From positions 68,941-132,940 of the forward strand of contig NZ_LGUR01000061.1 of the NCBI RefSeq assembly GCF_001270495.1: a stretch of 64,000 nt of DNA, written 5' to 3'. The notes below the pieces were generated by a model. The model did no database searches. It was not told the origin of the DNA and worked only from the letters and a program-made list of their open reading frames with translations. The number at the start of each line of letters is the position of its first letter. The first letter of the stretch is position 1. Shown here piece after piece: positions 59,641 to 64,000 of the stretch. The position numbers and the translations under genes were made by a program. This stretch comes from Streptomyces viridochromogenes. Lineage in GTDB: Bacteria; Actinomycetota; Actinomycetes; Streptomycetales; Streptomycetaceae.

Positions 59641-62600
59641 GTGACGACCGAGTTGATCCTGCTGCCCCGAGTCGCCTGTCGTGGACGGGAGATCACCGCG
59701 CCCCGGCTTCGCGCGCTGCTGGCGCTGCTCGCGGGCGATCTGCGCACCGGGTGCAGCACGGGTCGGCTGGTGGAGGGGCTGTGGCCGGAGGAGTTGCCGG
59801 AGCGGCCGGGCAAGGCGGTGCAGATCCTGGTGTCGCGGCTCAGGGCGCAGGTGGGTGCCGAGCTGGTCGTGAGTATGCCGACGGGCTATCGGCTGGCGCT
59901 GGACGAGGCGCGGGTGGACAGTTCCGCGCTGCTGCTGCACGAGGCGGCGAGTGCCGAGCGGGCGCGGGCGGGCGATCACGAGGGCTCCCTGACGCAGGCC
60001 GAGGCGGGGCTGGGTCTGTGGGACGGCGGCGTGGGTGCGGGGGACGGAGAGGATCTGCACGATCCCGTGGTGGCGCTGCGCAGTGATCGGTTCCGGGCGC
60101 ACCGTTCGCTGGTCCGCTCCCGCGCGCTGGCTCTCGCCCGGCTGGGGCGGCGGGAGGAGGCCGCCGCGCCGCTGGCCGGGCTGGCGGAGGAGTCGCCGCG
60201 GGACGAGGAGGTGTTGACGGAGCTGCTGCGCTGCGAGGCCGCCACCGCGGGCCGGGCGGCGGCGCTGACCCGGTACGACGCCTATCGCCGCGGACTGCGT
60301 GAGGAGCTGGGTACCGATCCGGGAGCTGAACTCAGGGCCACGTACCAGGAGTTGCTGAGCGCGGACGTGGCGCCGGTCCGCCACGGTGTGCCGCACGAGC
60401 CGAACCCGCTGGTGGGGCGGGAAGCCGATGTCACCGCCGTGGCGGGGCTGTTGCGCACGGCCCGGGTGGTCACGGTCGTGGGCCCGGGAGGGCTGGGCAA
60501 GACCCGGCTCTCCCACGCGGTGAGCCGGGCGGCCGAGCAGCCTGTGGTGCACTTCGTGGCGCTGGCCGGCGTCACCACCGACGACGACGTGGCGGGTGAG
60601 GTGGCCTCGGCTGTCGGTGCGGGAGAGACCCGGCAGTTCGCCGCAGGCGACGCGGTCTCCGGCATCGTGGCCGCGCTGGGCACGGGGCCCACCCTGCTGG
60701 TGCTGGACAACTGCGAGCAGGTGGTCTCCGGTGCGGCGGCGCTCGTACAGGCGCTGGTCTCGCGGTCGAAGGAGCTGCGGATCCTGGCCACCAGCCGGGC
60801 TCCGCTGGGGCTGACCTCGGAGTCCGTGTACACCCTGCCGGAGCTGTCCCTGGCGACCTCGGTCGAGCTCTTCGAGCAGCGGGCGCGGGCTGCCCGGCCC
60901 GGTGTGGAACTGCCCGAGGGCACGGTCGCCGACATCTGCCGGCACCTGGACGGGCTGCCGCTCGCCGTGGAACTCGCCGCGGCCCGGGTGCGGGTGCTGT
61001 CCGTGGCCGACATCTCCCGTCGGCTCCGGGACCGCTTCACGCTGCTGCGCGGCGGCGCCCGCGACGCACCCGAACGGCATCGCACGCTGCGGGCCGTGGT
61101 CGAGTGGAGCTGGAATCTGCTTGAACCCGACGGCCGGGCGGCGCTGCGGGCGCTGTCGGTGTTTCCCGGCGGCTTCGGCGAGGACGCGGCGCAGGACGTG
61201 CTCGGCGAGAGCGCCGACGCGTTGACGCTGCTGGAACAGCTGGCCGACCAGTCCCTGGTCAAGGTGGGCGACGGCCCTTCCGGAGTGCGCTTCCACATGC
61301 TGGAGACCCTGCGGGAGTTCAGCGCGGCCAGACGCGCCGAGGCCGGGGAGGAGGAGGCGGTGACCGACCGGTTCCTTTGCTGGGCGCGGGACTTCGGCCG
61401 TGCGCATCACGATGTGCTGTTCACCGGCGACCAACTGCCCGCCCGGCTGCGTATCCGGGCGGAGCAGGACAACCTCGTCCTGGCGCTGCGGTACGCGCTG
61501 GCCCGGTCCGACGGCCCCACCACCGCGGCGGTCACCGCCGTACTGGCCTCGCTGTGGGCCACCGACACCAACTACGCCCGGCTCGCCGCCCTCGCCGCCG
61601 AGACCGGCGGGCCGCTGTCGCACTTCCGGCCGGGCCCCGACGATGTCGAACCGGCCCGCAGCGCAGCCGCGGTGTGCGCCGGCACGCTCTTCATGGGGCG
61701 CGGCGCACGCGCCGTACGGCAGTTCGTCACGCTGCGCCGACTGCCGCCCGCCCCGCCGGACACCCTGCTGCGGGCGCTGGCCCTGGTCCTGAACGCCGTA
61801 CCGGACATGCATCCGCCGCGGTACGCCCGGCTTCAGGAGCTCTGCGACGCCGAGGAGCCCCTGCTGGCGGGGCTCGCGACATGTGTGGCCAGCTATGTGT
61901 GGGAGGCCGAGCACGAGCCGGAGCGCGCGCTGGAGTGCGCCCGCCGGATGATCGACACCCTGGGCCCGCTCGGCAACCCGTCCATGATGCTGCTCAGCCA
62001 CGGCCGGATCAGCGAACTGTGCCTCCAGTCCGGGCGGGCCGAGGAGGCGTACGACCATCTGCGCGCCCTGCTCGGCACGCTCGACGAGTTCGGCGACCGG
62101 TGGGACTCGGTCGGTGTGCGCTGGGGCCTGGTGCAGGCGTCTTTGGAGCGTGGGGAGATCGACGAGGCCGAGTACTGGCTGGGGCTCGCCACGCTGGACC
62201 CGCCGCCGGAGGGCTTGCAGGTCTTCACCCCCGACCTGTCGTCCCGGGCGGAGATCGCGCTGGCCCGGGGGCTGACCGAGACCGGGCTCGGGCTGTGGCG
62301 GCAGGCGGTGGTGCGCACGCGGGAGGCCGTCCCGCCGCACGCCGACGATCCGTTCGTGGAGCCGTGGTCGCTGGCGGTGCGTTCGGCCGCGCTCGCGGCG
62401 CACGCCCAGCACGGCCGCCTGGAGCCGGTGGCCGGACTCGCCGACGAGCTGCGGGAACGGCTGCTGGGGATGCTGACCGGCGGCTTCGACGACAAGTCCC
62501 CGGCGGAGTTCCCGGTCTACGGCACCGTCCTGCTGTCACTCGGCTTCGCGGGGCTGGCCCGGGGCGACACGACGGCCGTACGGCTGGTGGCGCTGGCGGA

Positions 62601-62775
62601 ACGGATGCTGGTGGGGCGGGAGTTCCCGACCCTGTCCTCGGCCCGGTCCCGGCAGGCGGTCGAGAACGCCGACAAGGCGGCGTACGCCGAGGCTCACCGG
62701 GCGTACGCCGCCCTGGGGCGGGAGGAGTTGCGGGCGGAGGCGCTGCGCGAGCTCAGCTCCCCGGCTCACGGTTGA
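59641..62775 (+). CDS. AfsR/SARP-type regulator with BTAD and NB-ARC domains
   Basis: The 1044-residue regulator has an OmpR-like winged helix (residues about 10-85; LRALLALLAGDLRTGCSTGRLVEGLWPEELPERPGKAVQILVSRLRAQ), a BTAD domain (about 95-240; LLHEAASAERARAGDHEGSL, EELGTDPGAELRATYQELL), an NB-ARC ATPase (GPGGLGKT near 281, LLVLDNCEQ near 352, ATSRAPLGL, LPLAVELAAARVR), and a long helical TPR-like C-terminus. It starts with GTG. TAACCT ends 6 bases before it and no ribosome site is seen, so translation is probably leaderless. Its end overlaps the convergent ABC gene by 23 bp. Confidence 0.9.
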   Translation: MTTELILLPRVACRGREITAPRLRALLALLAGDLRTGCSTGRLVEGLWPEELPERPGKAVQILVSRLRAQVGAELVVSMPTGYRLALDEARVDSSALLLHEAASAERARAGDHEGSLTQAEAGLGLWDGGVGAGDGEDLHDPVVALRSDRFRAHRSLVRSRALALARLGRREEAAAPLAGLAEESPRDEEVLTELLRCEAATAGRAAALTRYDAYRRGLREELGTDPGAELRATYQELLSADVAPVRHGVPHEPNPLVGREADVTAVAGLLRTARVVTVVGPGGLGKTRLSHAVSRAAEQPVVHFVALAGVTTDDDVAGEVASAVGAGETRQFAAGDAVSGIVAALGTGPTLLVLDNCEQVVSGAAALVQALVSRSKELRILATSRAPLGLTSESVYTLPELSLATSVELFEQRARAARPGVELPEGTVADICRHLDGLPLAVELAAARVRVLSVADISRRLRDRFTLLRGGARDAPERHRTLRAVVEWSWNLLEPDGRAALRALSVFPGGFGEDAAQDVLGESADALTLLEQLADQSLVKVGDGPSGVRFHMLETLREFSAARRAEAGEEEAVTDRFLCWARDFGRAHHDVLFTGDQLPARLRIRAEQDNLVLALRYALARSDGPTTAAVTAVLASLWATDTNYARLAALAAETGGPLSHFRPGPDDVEPARSAAAVCAGTLFMGRGARAVRQFVTLRRLPPAPPDTLLRALALVLNAVPDMHPPRYARLQELCDAEEPLLAGLATCVASYVWEAEHEPERALECARRMIDTLGPLGNPSMMLLSHGRISELCLQSGRAEEAYDHLRALLGTLDEFGDRWDSVGVRWGLVQASLERGEIDEAEYWLGLATLDPPPEGLQVFTPDLSSRAEIALARGLTETGLGLWRQAVVRTREAVPPHADDPFVEPWSLAVRSAALAAHAQHGRLEPVAGLADELRERLLGMLTGGFDDKSPAEFPVYGTVLLSLGFAGLARGDTTAVRLVALAERMLVGREFPTLSSARSRQAVENADKAAYAEAHRAYAALGREELRAEALRELSSPAHG

Positions 62776-63547
62776 ACCGCGCCTTGGACCAGAAGTAGCC
62801 CAGCACGGTCAGGCCCAGGCACCAGCCGACGGTGAGCACCGCGTTCCTGGTGCCGATCTCGCTGCCCAGCAGCAGTCCGCGCAGGGTCTCGATGGCGGGC
62901 GAGAAGGGCTGGTACTCGGCGAACCAGCGGAACCAGCCCGGCATGGCGTCCACCGGCACGAACGCGCTGGACAGGAGCGGCAGCACCATCAGGGGCAGCG
63001 CGAGGTTGCTGGCCCCTTCGGCGTTGGGGCTCACCAGTCCCATGCCGACCGCGATCCAGATCAGCGAGACGCTGACCAACGCCAGCAGCCCGACCGCCAC
63101 GAGCCACTCCACCGGCGTGGCGTCGGGGCGGAAGCCGATGGCCAGCCCGACGCCCAGCACCACCGCGAGCGCCATCAGCGTCTGGATCACACTCCCGACG
63201 ACATGGCCGATCAGCACGGAGGCGCGGGAGATCGCCATGGTGCGGAAGCGGGCGATGATGCCCTCGGTCATGTCGGAGGCCACGGACACCGCGGTGCCGA
63301 TCGCGGTCCCGCCGATGGTCATGAGCAGGATGCCGGGAACGATGTAGGCGATGTACTCGCTACGGTCCCCGGGGCCGCCGGTGATGCCCGCGCTCATGGT
63401 GTCGCCGAAGATGTAGACGAAGAGGAGCAGCAGGATGACCGGGGTGAGCAGGAGGTTCAGGGTCAGGGAGGGGTAGCGGCGCGCGTGCAGGAGGTTGCGC
63501 CGCAGCATGGTGACGTTGTCGCGGAACGGGTGGCCGGCGGTGCTCAT
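62753..63547 (-). CDS. ABC-2 type permease (DrrB-like)
   Basis: The 264-residue membrane protein has six hydrophobic segments and DrrB-family features: LLHARRYPSLTLNLLLTPVILLLLFVYIFGD, EYIAYIVPGILLMTIGGTAIGTAVSVASDMTEGIIARFRTMAISRASVLIG, and SSAFVPVDAMPGWFRWFAEYQPFSPAIETLRGLLLG. It forms the channel for the ATPase encoded just upstream, with an ATGA overlap at 63544. Such pairs export drugs such as anthracyclines. Its last 23 bp overlap the end of the AfsR-like gene on the other strand. Confidence 0.9.
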   Translation of the reverse strand: MSTAGHPFRDNVTMLRRNLLHARRYPSLTLNLLLTPVILLLLFVYIFGDTMSAGITGGPGDRSEYIAYIVPGILLMTIGGTAIGTAVSVASDMTEGIIARFRTMAISRASVLIGHVVGSVIQTLMALAVVLGVGLAIGFRPDATPVEWLVAVGLLALVSVSLIWIAVGMGLVSPNAEGASNLALPLMVLPLLSSAFVPVDAMPGWFRWFAEYQPFSPAIETLRGLLLGSEIGTRNAVLTVGWCLGLTVLGYFWSKARFNREPGS

Positions 63548-64000
63548 CGGACGGTCTCCTTGGCGCTGGACGGGGCGGGGGCGACGCTCGCGGTCAGGGC
63601 GAAGAACACGTCGTCCAGGTCGGGGGTGTGCACGGACAGGTCGTCGGCCTCGACTCCGGCCGCGTCGAGCCAGTCGAGGATGGCGCGCAGCTCGCGCTGG
63701 CTGCCGCCGCTGGGGATCTGGAGGGTGAGGGCGTCGTCGTCGCGGGTCGTCTCGCGCAGTGCGGTGGCCGCCCGTTCGTACGCCACCGGGTCGGCGAAGC
63801 GCAGTCGTACGTGGCCGCCGGGGACGAGGCGCTTCAGTTCCTCGGCGGTGCCGTGGGCGACGAGCTTGCCGCCGTTGAGGACGGCGATACGGTCGGCGAG
63901 TTGGTCGGCCTCCTCCAGGTACTGGGTGGTGAGGAAGACGGTGACGCCGTCGGCGACCAGCTCGCGGATGATCTGCCACATGTTGTGCCGGGAGCGCGGG
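63544..64000 (-). CDS. ABC transporter ATP-binding protein, DrrA-like (5' part beyond window)
   Basis: Only the C-terminal half is in the window: PRSRHNMWQIIRELVADGVTVFLTTQYLEEADQLADRIAVLNGGKLVAHG holds the D-loop end and the switch His region (TTQYLEEAD, as in DrrA), followed by a DrrA-type C-terminal domain. Walker A, the signature and Walker B lie beyond base 64000. The frame is open to the window edge. The stop overlaps the permease start, so the two are coupled. Confidence 0.88.
   Translation of the reverse strand, partial: PRSRHNMWQIIRELVADGVTVFLTTQYLEEADQLADRIAVLNGGKLVAHGTAEELKRLVPGGHVRLRFADPVAYERAATALRETTRDDDALTLQIPSGGSQRELRAILDWLDAAGVEADDLSVHTPDLDDVFFALTASVAPAPSSAKETVR

Noticed and set aside
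59635..62412. A 925-codon open frame antisense to the AfsR-like regulator
   Set aside because: Low-complexity Arg/Gly/Gln-rich translation without any domain; it mirrors the regulator's codon bias.

Overview
The window looks like a chromosomal segment of a high-GC actinomycete, almost certainly Streptomyces or a close relative. The evidence is GC-biased codon third positions, GTG and TTG starts, rare TTA codons, AfsR-like and NB-ARC regulators, and dense translationally coupled ATGA overlaps. Both window edges cut genes. I saw no rRNA, tRNA or CRISPR array.

Layout. 0-4.6 kb: a LysE exporter (cut), a winged-helix protein, a CorA channel, then decayed remnants of a GH13 glucosidase and sugar ABC permeases. 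4.6-13 kb: a fructan utilisation locus with a GH32 fructanase, fructokinase, fructose-type ABC importer and LacI repressor. It is wired by two near-identical promoters, each followed by a tandem operator. 13-19.6 kb: a TetR/MFS pair, small housekeeping enzymes, and a metal-resistance cassette (CmtR-like sensor plus CDF transporter) trailed by remnants of TSUP and CadD transporters.

19.7-53.8 kb is the most interesting region, a candidate undescribed natural-product cluster. A 75-residue precursor peptide (32818-33045) carries six tandem octapeptides (T/A)QLGTYAP behind a short acidic leader. A strong hairpin follows it, then a long coupled plus-strand operon: ATP-grasp-like protein, methyltransferase, GT2 glycosyltransferase, YcaO cyclodehydratase, two Cys-tetrad E1-like partner proteins (one with an RRE and fused to a SagB-type dehydrogenase), a second nitroreductase, a small protein, and an atypical LuxR regulator. 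The operon ends with an adenylate-forming ligase, PLP decarboxylase, carrier protein and acyl-CoA dehydrogenase. A divergent operon carries a flavin monooxygenase, sugar-related proteins, a UDP-sugar dehydrogenase, an NDPK-amidohydrolase fusion and an inositol-monophosphatase-like enzyme. A further adenylation protein and a nucleotidyltransferase lie at the left end. A fused ABC exporter, a TetR, a free-standing condensation-domain protein and a TTA-containing NB-ARC regulator lie at the right end. The gene set suggests a multi-core, Thr-only, azol(in)e-type RiPP that may also be glycosylated and acylated.

53.8-64 kb: a MATE pump, a VOC protein, a deleted cytochrome P450 next to an 8-bp tandem repeat, a ComB-like phosphatase, a flavin monooxygenase, an AfsR-type regulator, and a DrrAB-type ABC exporter cut by the window end.
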